Source: an uncultured Clostridia bacterium (GTDB lineage Bacteria > Bacillota > Clostridia > Saccharofermentanales > Saccharofermentanaceae). Taken from it: DNA of 42,737 nt. The translations under genes and the position numbers were made by a program. The notes beneath the pieces were generated by a model. The model did not search any database and was not told where the DNA came from. It was given only the letters and a program-made list of their open reading frames with translations. Location: the NCBI GenBank assembly GCA_947165785.1, contig CAMVBS010000015.1, positions 1 to 42,737 on the forward strand, in the 5' to 3' direction. Shown piece after piece: positions 23,800 through 32,108 of the stretch (the stretch's first letter is position 1; every line of letters starts with the position of its first letter).

Positions 23800-25383
23800 C
23801 TACCTGTATTCGTTACTCCACTTTTCATATGCAGTTTCCCATGTCTCGAGGGAAAAGGGTCTTCGTTCATCACCGATAAGCTCTGCATATGCTTTGACGT
23901 ATCGAAGAAAAAACGTCAGATGTTCCCTGGAGGTCAGGAGTTCTTTTATGATTATCTTACTCCAGACATTTGCACAATTGTACTGATCAGATCGTTTAAT
24001 GCTCTCGGCATATCTTTCCATATTGAACGGGATCCTTATCTGCTCAACAGAAACTTCACCTTCAGCACTTATCGTAATAATGGAATAAGGTATCGAATTT
24101 CTTATCCCATCCAATGGCAATCCGCAGGAACCCGGATTCACCAGATAAACATCTTTTCCGGGAACCTTGTAACTCCATTGAATATGTGAATGGCCAAAAA
24201 CATATATTCCGTCTTCAAGTTTCTTAAGCTGTTCCATGAACTTATCATCTTTTTCGATAAGCCTTTTGATCTCATTACTGAGATATTCAGGTGTCATTTC
24301 CTTATCCTTATATCTCTCTTCCAGAACAGCAGGTCCGAAGAGCCTGAATTCGCATTCATCTATGAAACTGTCCAGCTGATGAGCGATGCGGATCTTTACA
24401 CCATTATGGACGGTTTCAGCCGTAAGCGGTCTTCCGAGAATGTAGTCAAGATTATGCTCTCTTACATTTCTATAGTTCCAATAAGAGATCTGCATCTGAC
24501 CGTCAGTCCAACCGCTCTGATCCTTACCGATAAGATCCTCGAGATATCTTTCTTCATTGCCCCGGACCACGATCGCATTTTCGGTTCGTCGTATTACACT
24601 GATGCAAAGATCCGGATCAGGGTTACTGAGACAGTAATCACCGGCAAAGATAAAATCATCTACACCTCTGCTTCTTGCATCAAACTGAGCCGCACTTAAT
24701 GAAGAATAATTACCGTGAATATCAGAAATGACTGCATATCTCATCGCCGTGGATCGGCATTCGATCTGATCAGGCATCTTAGTATATTCTCCTGCGATCT
24801 TAAGAAGTCGTGGTCCAAGTTCCGAGAAATTATCAGGATCAGAAGTTATAAGGGACGGATAATAAGGTTCATAGATATCAGGATCTCTATATCTGTCCAT
24901 TGTCCTTAGTTCCGCCATTATGTGAGTATATGGGAAATAGTCCGAATAGTTCAGTTCCTTCATCATCTCTGTTATATCATTGCAGGCACTGACTACCAGA
25001 TCATGGAAATCATCATATCTGTGATGATACCGCAAGCTTTTCTCACCAATAGTAACGACGTATTCTCTTCCGTTCTCATCCTTCATCTTACATGACGGAT
25101 CAGGGACATCAACAAAAGGAAGGAAAGTATCCGTAAGTCCGGGATAAGACAATCTGACTGACTCAAGGCATGAAAGAAATCTGCTTGCCAGCAAACGCGG
25201 CTCACCGCATTCCTCGACCAGCATTATGGATCGTTTATCTTCATCCAGCTGAAAGAGCTTGTTGGTTTCGTATGCAAATTCCCAATGTTCTCCGGAATCA
25301 CAGACAATAGTCACTTTGCATCCTTCATCCTTGACAAAAGGAAGGTGACGCTCACGATTGAATATACTGCGGTCAAGATCCAT
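23800..25383 (-). CDS. unknown N-terminal domain fused to a metallophosphoesterase
   Basis: The 527-aa protein has two parts. Residues 1-210 are acidic and aromatic and match nothing I recognise. From Met214 comes a calcineurin-like metallophosphoesterase of the YfcE/MJ0936 sort: DIHGN (221-225), AGDYCLSNPDP, VVRGNEERYL, IAHQ, FGHSHIQW and VNPGSCGLP. The metal ligands fit, except that the usual GNH is GNE. The C-terminal ~85 residues are helical. The start ATG at 25383 has no clear binding site and is 14 nt after the Imm1-like gene stop, so it may rely on coupling. The gene ends with TAG. Substrate is unknown; related enzymes cleave cyclic or linear phosphodiesters. Confidence 0.75.
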   Translation of the reverse strand: MDLDRSIFNRERHLPFVKDEGCKVTIVCDSGEHWEFAYETNKLFQLDEDKRSIMLVEECGEPRLLASRFLSCLESVRLSYPGLTDTFLPFVDVPDPSCKMKDENGREYVVTIGEKSLRYHHRYDDFHDLVVSACNDITEMMKELNYSDYFPYTHIMAELRTMDRYRDPDIYEPYYPSLITSDPDNFSELGPRLLKIAGEYTKMPDQIECRSTAMRYAVISDIHGNYSSLSAAQFDARSRGVDDFIFAGDYCLSNPDPDLCISVIRRTENAIVVRGNEERYLEDLIGKDQSGWTDGQMQISYWNYRNVREHNLDYILGRPLTAETVHNGVKIRIAHQLDSFIDECEFRLFGPAVLEERYKDKEMTPEYLSNEIKRLIEKDDKFMEQLKKLEDGIYVFGHSHIQWSYKVPGKDVYLVNPGSCGLPLDGIRNSIPYSIITISAEGEVSVEQIRIPFNMERYAESIKRSDQYNCANVWSKIIIKELLTSREHLTFFLRYVKAYAELIGDERRPFSLETWETAYEKWSNEYR

Positions 25384-25397
25384 AAACTATTTCGCTA

Positions 25398-25769
25398 TCA
25401 ACTGATGCGTTCCCAATCAATAAGATATGAACGATCCTTGGTGTTAAAGAAATCCATTACGGCAACTATGGCTTCAGTCTTACTGATGATCTGGTTACCG
25501 TGGATCTCATAACGTCCATCATAAAACGGAACTATCTCGTCAAAAGAACCGCTTCCTGACGAAACATAATTGCTGCCGTCTTTATAGAAAATATTTAGTA
25601 CTGCCTGATCACCATTCAAAAGAACGGCAAGGCAAGGAAAATCATCCGGTGAACCTGTCTCAGATATCCAAAGTTCAACAGACTCCAAAGACATCATCTC
25701 ATTAATACCGATCTCATAATCCTCATATTCTTCACAAGGAATAAGTTCACCTTCAACCGATATTACCAT
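25398..25769 (-). CDS. Imm1-like immunity protein
   Basis: A 123-aa acidic protein whose features follow the Imm1 family: CLAVLLNGDQAVLNIFY, a Ser/Gly strand (NYVSSGSG), YEIHGNQIISKTEAIVAVMDFF and the ending RSYLIDWERI. Imm1 proteins neutralise deaminase and other toxins of polymorphic toxin systems. No toxin gene is in the window. ATG 25769 follows GAGGGGAGAGCATTTA; the TTG at 25787 is in the leader. It leads a set of four close genes (Imm1-like, MPE fusion, nucleotidyltransferase, SUFU) downstream of the promoter at 25803. Confidence 0.6.
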   Translation of the reverse strand: MVISVEGELIPCEEYEDYEIGINEMMSLESVELWISETGSPDDFPCLAVLLNGDQAVLNIFYKDGSNYVSSGSGSFDEIVPFYDGRYEIHGNQIISKTEAIVAVMDFFNTKDRSYLIDWERIS

Positions 25770-25802
25770 TAAATGCTCTCCCCTCAATACTTTAATGATC
25801 TT

Positions 25803-25824
25803 ATTATACCATTACGGATCGTAA
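25803..25824 (-). promoter_or_regulatory. promoter and palindrome before the Imm1-like gene
   Basis: TATAAT on the minus strand at 25808-25803, 34 nt before the ATG. Immediately upstream, in the spacer, lies the inverted repeat TTACG-GAT-CGTAA (25812-25824), a good place for a repressor. The -35 is not recognisable. Confidence 0.45.
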
Positions 25825-25872
25825 AACCAGTTTATTCTTCGTTGTCGAGGATCGGATTTAACACACTATTCA

Positions 25873-26310
25873 TCAATTAGTTCCATTTAAGATACAGTCG
25901 TACCTCACGGCAAGTCCGTCAGGGAAAGCGATCTCTCTTCGTGTTGACTCGAAACCACATTTTCGATAAAAGCCTATAGAATCTTCATCAGTCTGCGCAA
26001 CTAATATACTGAGAGCTTCAGATCTTACGACTTCAGTTACAAGATACCGGCCAATGCCTTTATTACGGAAATTCTCGGAAACAGCCAGACCTATGATCTC
26101 AGCTATGCCGTCGCTGACCCTTATCACCATCATGCCGATCCTTTTGTTATTTTCCTCGCACACGTAGATCTTAACGGAAAGATCCGATAAAGACCTTATC
26201 ATACGTTCCTTATAGTTATCGTATGTAGGGTTATACATGCATGCGGAATAAAGACGGAATGCTTCTTGAGTAACTAACCAATCAGGATCAAAGCACAGTT
26301 CGACTTTCAT
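25873..26310 (-). CDS. GNAT-family N-acetyltransferase
   Basis: A 145-aa GNAT of the RimI type: IGMMVIRVSDGIAEIIGLAV (strands 4-5), the acetyl-CoA pyrophosphate loop NFRNKGIGRYLV (R/QxxGxG), and SIGFYRKCGFESTRREI. The catalytic fold is complete. Substrate is unknown. It starts 6 nt after the TIM-barrel gene stop, with GTGGGAATGAATTACT as leader, so the two are likely one transcript. Confidence 0.85.
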   Translation of the reverse strand: MKVELCFDPDWLVTQEAFRLYSACMYNPTYDNYKERMIRSLSDLSVKIYVCEENNKRIGMMVIRVSDGIAEIIGLAVSENFRNKGIGRYLVTEVVRSEALSILVAQTDEDSIGFYRKCGFESTRREIAFPDGLAVRYDCILNGTN

Positions 26311-26316
26311 AGTAAT

Positions 26317-28044
26317 TCATTCCCACTTAAATCTGCGGAAGACACCCGGAGTAAGGATGAGATCTGCTACATAGCGCTTTTTCTTCTGCCAGTTCTCCCA
26401 TACCGTAATAGTTGAAACATCGATCGTGTTGCCTGTCATTACGTCTTTGAGACAACTGACTTCTCTTTCAGTATACACCTTTATATGAGAAGGTCGGATA
26501 TTCTCTTTAACATATCGGTAAAAGATCATGCTGCCGTCATCATAAGTAAACATGGAAAAATCTTTTCCTGATGCATAAGTATCATCGAAAATAACACGTT
26601 TCAGTTCATCAACGACAATCTCAGGTATCTTATAGATATCGGAAGGATCATCCGGTATCGACAGGATAAATAATCTTCCCTTGCCATAGGTGCTCTCCAA
26701 AAGGAGAGGCGTATGATAATCGCCGTTTCCGCCGTTTACATAAGACCATGAATCATTGTTGCCGTGAACGATCTCAGGAAACGTTACAGGACTTATATCA
26801 TCCAAATACCCCGCACGATCGCTGTTGATCTGATATCTGGTGACAGAAAGTTTGCGAGAGGTAACACATGCTTCGGTAAGTCCAAGTCTTTGAAGCTGTT
26901 CCTGTGTCTTGAGCATAAATCCCGAAGTAACGATAGCATCGCCGCCCGCCTCAACATATCTTCTAAGCTTCTCCAAGATCTCCTTATCACAAGAAGAACT
27001 TTCAGTAAGAAGTATAGTCTTACTGTCTGACGGAAATTCGGGAGTTGCATCGATCGGGATACCGAGCATTCCGAGGCGCATCTCAATGTGGTTCTCACCT
27101 GAAGATTCATAAGGAATGTACGTAGGAAGTCCTGTAGGGTTTCCGATACCATCCATGATGTCATCGAGCTTTTTAAGCTGGATACCTGCACCTCCGACAA
27201 AACGGTTATCGATAAGATCACTCCACTGGAAGAACATGAGTTCCTTAGCCTTGGCAAAAGCCGTAAGGTAAGCCTGCTCAAGATAACGGTCTGCAGACCA
27301 GCACTGATATGTATCAAACCATCCGCCGCCGTTTCTTCCAGGCCAGCTGTTATCGATATATCTGACAAGAGAATAACTTAAGTATTCAGGAAGATGCTGA
27401 TCGGCGTATTTAGGACTTCTGGTCTCGGTACCGATATAGGTAGCGTCAAAGATATCCTGCTGGTCTTTCGGAAGATAACCCGTAAAATGATAGGATTCAC
27501 GCCAGTTAGGATATTTAACGACCATCTTTATATTCGGATTAATGCGTTTGGCAGGTTTGACTATGAGATTTTCAGATACGTCCTGCATCATCTCACGTCT
27601 GAAGGATATCCAGTCTCTGTCTCCCTTGGCCTTGATGCAGCTGTCACACGTGCAGTTGGTAAAATAGAAATCATCCAGTATCACTTCATCGAATATACCT
27701 GCAGCAGATTCGGCCATCTGTCTGACCTTGCTCCTCATCGCGTTATCCGTATAACAAAGAGTATTGAAGATCCTTCTCTTGCCCGGGACGGCGCCTTCAA
27801 AGTCAGGTGTGACGGTAGTTATTCCGCCGGAAACCTTAACGCCCTTTTTTTCGAGAAAAGACTTGATCATGGAAAGCTGCTCTGATGATACGTCTATATC
27901 CTCCCTGTGTGTCTCGAGATAGACCTTATCAAGACCTATGTATCTTTCCAGGAATTCATAGTCTGACTCAAGTTTTTCCCTGGTCATATTTGCTGCTATC
28001 CAAGCGGGAATATAAACGACTGTAGTAAGATTTCTGTAATGCAT
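26317..28044 (-). CDS. glycoside-hydrolase-like TIM-barrel protein of unknown activity
   Basis: A 575-aa cytoplasmic protein. The first ~330 residues look like a (beta/alpha)8 barrel: VVYIPAWIAANM at the start, DKVYLETHR, KGVKVSGGITTV, and FDEVILDDFYFTNCTCDSC. The last carries a candidate catalytic Asp pair and a CxCxxC cluster like the zinc site of GH42 beta-galactosidases. Residues about 360-460 resemble a GATase1-like or trimerisation domain (LLTESSSCDKEI, LRRYVEAGGDAIVTSG). A beta-rich C-terminus follows. ATG 28044 follows AGAGGTGTAT. No signal peptide is visible. Its glycosidic substrate, if any, cannot be read. Confidence 0.6.
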   Translation of the reverse strand: MHYRNLTTVVYIPAWIAANMTREKLESDYEFLERYIGLDKVYLETHREDIDVSSEQLSMIKSFLEKKGVKVSGGITTVTPDFEGAVPGKRRIFNTLCYTDNAMRSKVRQMAESAAGIFDEVILDDFYFTNCTCDSCIKAKGDRDWISFRREMMQDVSENLIVKPAKRINPNIKMVVKYPNWRESYHFTGYLPKDQQDIFDATYIGTETRSPKYADQHLPEYLSYSLVRYIDNSWPGRNGGGWFDTYQCWSADRYLEQAYLTAFAKAKELMFFQWSDLIDNRFVGGAGIQLKKLDDIMDGIGNPTGLPTYIPYESSGENHIEMRLGMLGIPIDATPEFPSDSKTILLTESSSCDKEILEKLRRYVEAGGDAIVTSGFMLKTQEQLQRLGLTEACVTSRKLSVTRYQINSDRAGYLDDISPVTFPEIVHGNNDSWSYVNGGNGDYHTPLLLESTYGKGRLFILSIPDDPSDIYKIPEIVVDELKRVIFDDTYASGKDFSMFTYDDGSMIFYRYVKENIRPSHIKVYTEREVSCLKDVMTGNTIDVSTITVWENWQKKKRYVADLILTPGVFRRFKWE

Positions 28045-28110
28045 ATACACCTCTGACATATAAAGACTTCCTATATCGATAATTGTATCGCACCTTTGAT
28101 CTTATAGATA

Positions 28111-28440
28111 TCATCTGATGGAAGGCATCATCCAAACTACTCTGTAGAAGATCCTTCTTACGAGGCTGTCACCGTTATCTTCGATATCAACTCCATCGGA
28201 AACACTTCTGTAGATGCTCTGTGCCTTGTTCATCTTCTTGATGAAATCCGGAACATACTTAAAGAAGACGTATACGTATGCATGAGCAAAGATCTCGCAG
28301 GAAAGCTGGCTGTTGCTCATACCCGTGATCTCATTTCTGTCAGAGATCTCTCTTGCCATCTCACGGCAGAGCTTCCTGTCATTGAGCATCTCGGACATTG
28401 GGATGTTGATGTGCTTTCTTTCTGCTGTCATTGTATTCAT
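28111..28440 (-). CDS. hypothetical protein
   Basis: A 109-aa helical protein (MNTMTAERKHINIPMSEMLN start, an aromatic AHAYVYVFFKYVPDFIKK helix, and a C-terminal FYRVVWMMP). No family recognised. ATG 28440 has AGAGGA eight nt upstream, better than ATG 28470. It lies between the TIM-barrel gene and the alcohol dehydrogenase on the same strand. Confidence 0.6.
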   Translation of the reverse strand: MNTMTAERKHINIPMSEMLNDRKLCREMAREISDRNEITGMSNSQLSCEIFAHAYVYVFFKYVPDFIKKMNKAQSIYRSVSDGVDIEDNGDSLVRRIFYRVVWMMPSIR

Positions 28441-28521
28441 ATCGGCGTCCTCTTTTCTTTTTATGATCAAAGGATATATCTGCCGTGTTAATATAACGAC
28501 AATTCAAGATAAAGAAATCAT

Positions 28522-28541
28522 AAAGATAAGGTTTTATCTTT
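28522..28541 (-). terminator. weak terminator after the alcohol dehydrogenase gene
   Basis: AAAGATAA-AACC-TTATCTTT on the minus strand, an AT-rich 8-bp stem followed by ATGATTTCTTT, 18 nt after the stop at 28559. Confidence 0.35.
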
Positions 28542-28558
28542 TCCCGACACCGTGAAGA

Positions 28559-29737
28559 TCAGATGCTTGCACGATAGATCGCGAGCATTGCCTCTTCATC
28601 AAGGACCTTTGCAGAACCTTTCTTTCCGCCTACGCCGACGGCACACTTATGAGCCATATCGATAAGTTCCTCTTCCGTAGGTTCTACGCCGAGTTCACGA
28701 AGATTGGTAGGCATATTGATGCTCCTGTAGAAATCCTCCATAGCCTCGATACCCTTAAGAGCGATCTGTTCATCCGTTCCTTCCGGCTCAACATCCATTA
28801 CGTTAACGGCAAACTTCTTAAATCTCGGCAGACAGTCTTTATATACGTATCTTGCCCAGCTTCCCCAGATAGCCGCAAGGCCTGCTCCGTGAGCAACGTC
28901 ATAAAGACCTCCGAGTTCATGTTCAAGCTTATGTGTCATCCAGTCGCCGCCGTCACTTCCGCATCCTGTAAGTCCGTTATGAGCAAGGCTTCCCGCCCAC
29001 ATGACTTCTGCACGTGCATCGTAGTTTTGCGGATCATCACGAAGGATAAGTGCATTCTTCTTTACGGTCCTAAGAAGTCCTTCAGCAAGAGCATCAGTGA
29101 TCTCCATATTGCCGCCGTTGGTGAAATATCTCTCCATCGTATGCATCATGATATCGGTACATCCGCAGGCAGTCTGATAATCAGGAAGTGTCATCGTAAG
29201 TTCAGGATCAAGGATGGCAAACTTAGGACGGCACAGATCACTGTTATAGCCGCGCTTTACAAGCCCTTCTTCCTTGGTGATGACGGATGAATCACTCATC
29301 TCGCTTCCCGTTGCCGCAAGTGTAAGTATGACGCCTACAGGAAGGCAGGCATTTGCCTGACGCTTATAATCGTAGAAATCCCATACTTCGCCTTCGTTTG
29401 CAACACCATATCCTATGGCCTTGGCTGAATCGATGGCACTGCCGCCTCCGACTGCAAGAAGAAAATCAACGTTCTCTTTCTTACAAAGTTCGATGCCTTC
29501 ATGTACAAGGCTAAGATGCGGATTCGGTACTGCGCCTCCGAGAGTTACATATTTGATGCCTGCACCGTCAAGAGTATCGGTCACACGCTTAAGAAGACCG
29601 GAGCGTACAACACTTCCGCTACCGTAGTGGATCAATATCTTGCTGCCGCCAAACTCCTTTATGAGTTCTGCGACCTTGGACTCGGTATTTCTTCCGAAGA
29701 TAACTTTGGTAGGGGTAAAATATTTAAAATCAAACAT
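28559..29737 (-). CDS. iron-containing alcohol dehydrogenase (butanol dehydrogenase-like)
   Basis: A 392-aa group III alcohol dehydrogenase of the BdhA/YqhD type. The NAD(P)-binding motif is GGGSAIDSAKAIG. The metal ligands are Asp and His in GCTDIMMHTMERYF and His in HKLEHELGGLYDVAHGAGLA. FDFKYFTPTKVIFGR is the typical opening. The enzyme interconverts aldehydes and alcohols in the cytoplasm, probably as an electron sink in fermentation; the YqhD-like sequence suggests NADPH, but that is inference. ATG 29737 follows AAAGGAGAGTTTTTAC; the ATG at 29761 is upstream of that site. A palindrome lies in the leader. Confidence 0.92.
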   Translation of the reverse strand: MFDFKYFTPTKVIFGRNTESKVAELIKEFGGSKILIHYGSGSVVRSGLLKRVTDTLDGAGIKYVTLGGAVPNPHLSLVHEGIELCKKENVDFLLAVGGGSAIDSAKAIGYGVANEGEVWDFYDYKRQANACLPVGVILTLAATGSEMSDSSVITKEEGLVKRGYNSDLCRPKFAILDPELTMTLPDYQTACGCTDIMMHTMERYFTNGGNMEITDALAEGLLRTVKKNALILRDDPQNYDARAEVMWAGSLAHNGLTGCGSDGGDWMTHKLEHELGGLYDVAHGAGLAAIWGSWARYVYKDCLPRFKKFAVNVMDVEPEGTDEQIALKGIEAMEDFYRSINMPTNLRELGVEPTEEELIDMAHKCAVGVGGKKGSAKVLDEEAMLAIYRASI

Positions 29738-29756
29738 GTAAAAACTCTCCTTTCGA

Positions 29757-29784
29757 GACATATATTAGTTTTATCACATATGTC
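29757..29784 (-). promoter_or_regulatory. inverted repeat upstream of the alcohol dehydrogenase gene
   Basis: GACATAT (29757-29763) and ATATGTC (29778-29784) flank a 14-nt spacer that holds TGATAAAAC, a possible extended -10 on the minus strand. The repeat may be a redox or sugar repressor site; identity unknown. Confidence 0.35.
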
Positions 29785-29840
29785 TTTTCCTTACTTCTAA
29801 ATTTGCGACGTATATATCATTTTCGAGAGGAAGCATCATC

Positions 29841-32000
29841 TTACTCAGCCTTATAGGCATTACGCTCTTTTATGATGCGTTTGTTTTCATACATGATCTT
29901 ATCTGCACGACGGGCAGTCTCATGAACGGTATCATCAGATTCTCTGTCATAAGTCGCGATACCGAAAGCAACATGCACTTCATCCCATTTATTCTTTGCC
30001 GCAGCATTTATCTTCGAACGCCTGCTCTCGAAAAGGGCGGAAAGTTCCTCGATGTGATTCAGATCATCATTCTGGAATATGACTGAGAATTCATCTCCGC
30101 CGACCCTGAATACAGGGCTGTGTTCAAAGACCTTACAGATCAGGTTACATGCATTCTTTATGTATATGTCGCCCTTATCGTGGCCGAAAATGTCATTTAC
30201 TTTCTTAAGATCGTTACAGTCAAATACACCGACCGCAAACTCAACTCTTACTCCCTTATCGATCTGGTCTTGGAGTTTTTCCATGAAATCGGTATATGCA
30301 CCCTTGTTGCGGACTGAAGTAAGGGAATCCATAAAGACACGCTTATTAAGGTCACTTACGATCCTTTCTTCTTCGAAGACCTTCCTCTCGGCACGGATCC
30401 CTCTTAAAAGGAGGATCAGGATAACAAGAAGTACCAGAGCAATGACGGTCGTTATGATAAACAGATTATCCTTTATGACATCTGCGACACTTGTCTTAAC
30501 ATCCTCTGTCGAATAATAAGTCAGTGAAGAATGTATGATCGAATCAGGGACCGCTGCCGTCATCTTGGAGAGGATCGAATAAAGGTCTGTCTCTCCCATC
30601 TTCATAGCAAAGCAGAAATCTATGTCCACACCCGTGTAGACTGTTGTCAGGTGATTACTCTCGCACTGCTTGGAGATGTTTCCGTAACGATAAGAACTTA
30701 ATACGACACAATCGACCGTACCGTTGGCAACCGCATCGATCCCTGTAGGGGTATCCTTGAAATAAAGTCTTTTCCACTTAGGAAAATTCTCTTCAAGGAA
30801 CTTATCATAATTCGTATTTCCTTCATTGACGGCTACAACGATATTTTCCTTATTGATAAGTTTCTTCTTTGCTGATTCCCTTACAACGGCGACCATCTCC
30901 GTACGGATAAGCGACGGAGTCATGACAAGCCCCAGCTGCTCGGCATCATAACTTGTTAGATTTGCAGGAAACATACAATCGATACTTCCGTTTCGCAAAG
31001 CCTCTATGGCTTCCGAAGCATTGGAAAAAGCGACGGGTTCGAACTTGATCTCCGCGTTCTTGAATACCGTCTGAGCAAATTCAAGATAGTCCCTGAGTGC
31101 TCCCATAAGTTCGCCCGTAACAGGATCCTTGGCACAGAACGCCAGATAATTATCCAGATAACCTACCCTTATGGTTCCATGCTCTTCAAGCCACTTCTGT
31201 TCATCATTACTCAGGTATCTGTTGGGTTCGGTACTCTTAAGATACTTGTCATGAAGCTGCTGATCATAATACTTATTCTCGTCCTGGATCTTGTTCAACG
31301 CGGAATCCAGATCGCTCAGGATATCAGGACGATCTTTATTGACCGCAAAGTAGAAATCCGTCGAACCGATCTTGCAGATCGGGACCATGGTATCAGGAGA
31401 ACCATATGTATCCATGGTTACATATGCATCATATTTGTCTCCGATATACTGGATACCCTCTTCTTCATCACAGTTTATCTCGACGATCTCGGTCTTTATT
31501 CCGTGAGCAGTTTCCCACTCCTCAAAGATATCTTTCTGGATACTGCCCTCTGTTACGCCGACCGTCTTTCCGTTCAATGAAGACAAGTTATCGGGCGTTA
31601 TCTCCGTGTTACCCGGAGCAACAAATACATAGTATGCTTCAGTACCCATCGGAAGAGCCGTGTAGAGCATCTCCTGAGCTCTCTCATCCGTATAGGAAAC
31701 ATCACTTAATACATCTATCTCGCCTCTTTTGAGCATATCGAAAAGGTCAGTCCACGTACCGTCGACATACTCTATCTCCCAGCCCGTATAAGCTGCTACT
31801 TTCAGTGTATATTCATAGGAATATCCGGATTTTCTTCCATACTCATCCGTAATGTAGTGTGGCGGTTCATGCCAGCCCACTCGCACGACCTTTTTATCTT
31901 TGTCTTTGGCAAGTGTCGCAACCGGCATACCGAAGCACACGATCAACATTAAGGTTAGCGCAAATATTGCGATTCTGTTGAGTCTTCCATTCGTAACCAT
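29841..32000 (-). CDS. membrane diguanylate cyclase with two type-3 solute-binding domains
   Basis: The 719-aa protein begins with a signal-anchor (IAIFALTLMLIVCFGM). Two tandem SBP_bac_3 domains follow outside the membrane, about residues 35-270 (VRVGWHEPPHYI, YSYEYTLKVAAYTGWEIEYV, GKTVGVTEGSI) and 290-510 (IRVGYLDNYLAFCAKD). A membrane helix (ITTVIALVLLVILILLLRG) leads to a cytoplasmic GGDEF domain (DSLTSVRNKGAY, FRVGGDEFSVIF) with intact active-site residues and no clear RxxD site. It should turn amino-acid or similar ligand binding into cyclic di-GMP. ATG 32000 follows AGGAGACAATTCTGC, a site displayed in a hairpin loop (32003-32027). Confidence 0.9.
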   Translation of the reverse strand: MVTNGRLNRIAIFALTLMLIVCFGMPVATLAKDKDKKVVRVGWHEPPHYITDEYGRKSGYSYEYTLKVAAYTGWEIEYVDGTWTDLFDMLKRGEIDVLSDVSYTDERAQEMLYTALPMGTEAYYVFVAPGNTEITPDNLSSLNGKTVGVTEGSIQKDIFEEWETAHGIKTEIVEINCDEEEGIQYIGDKYDAYVTMDTYGSPDTMVPICKIGSTDFYFAVNKDRPDILSDLDSALNKIQDENKYYDQQLHDKYLKSTEPNRYLSNDEQKWLEEHGTIRVGYLDNYLAFCAKDPVTGELMGALRDYLEFAQTVFKNAEIKFEPVAFSNASEAIEALRNGSIDCMFPANLTSYDAEQLGLVMTPSLIRTEMVAVVRESAKKKLINKENIVVAVNEGNTNYDKFLEENFPKWKRLYFKDTPTGIDAVANGTVDCVVLSSYRYGNISKQCESNHLTTVYTGVDIDFCFAMKMGETDLYSILSKMTAAVPDSIIHSSLTYYSTEDVKTSVADVIKDNLFIITTVIALVLLVILILLLRGIRAERKVFEEERIVSDLNKRVFMDSLTSVRNKGAYTDFMEKLQDQIDKGVRVEFAVGVFDCNDLKKVNDIFGHDKGDIYIKNACNLICKVFEHSPVFRVGGDEFSVIFQNDDLNHIEELSALFESRRSKINAAAKNKWDEVHVAFGIATYDRESDDTVHETARRADKIMYENKRIIKERNAYKAE

Positions 32001-32002
32001 GC

Positions 32003-32027
32003 AGAATTGTCTCCTATGTACAATTCT
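32003..32027 (-). promoter_or_regulatory. hairpin presenting the ribosome binding site of the two-sensor GGDEF gene
   Basis: On the minus strand AGAATTG (32027-32021) and CAATTCT (32009-32003) pair around an 11-nt loop TACATAGGAGA that holds the ribosome binding site. The stem ends 2 nt before the ATG. It may modulate translation. Confidence 0.35.
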
Positions 32028-32108
32028 AAAAGCACGCGCAATATTTTTCAAGAAAAACAGACATTTGTTATAAAACAGTTCACTTTTTATGTGAGACTTT
32101 CCATGACA

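Noticed and set aside
28649..29290. 213-residue frame antisense to the alcohol dehydrogenase gene
   Set aside because: Shadow of a certain gene.
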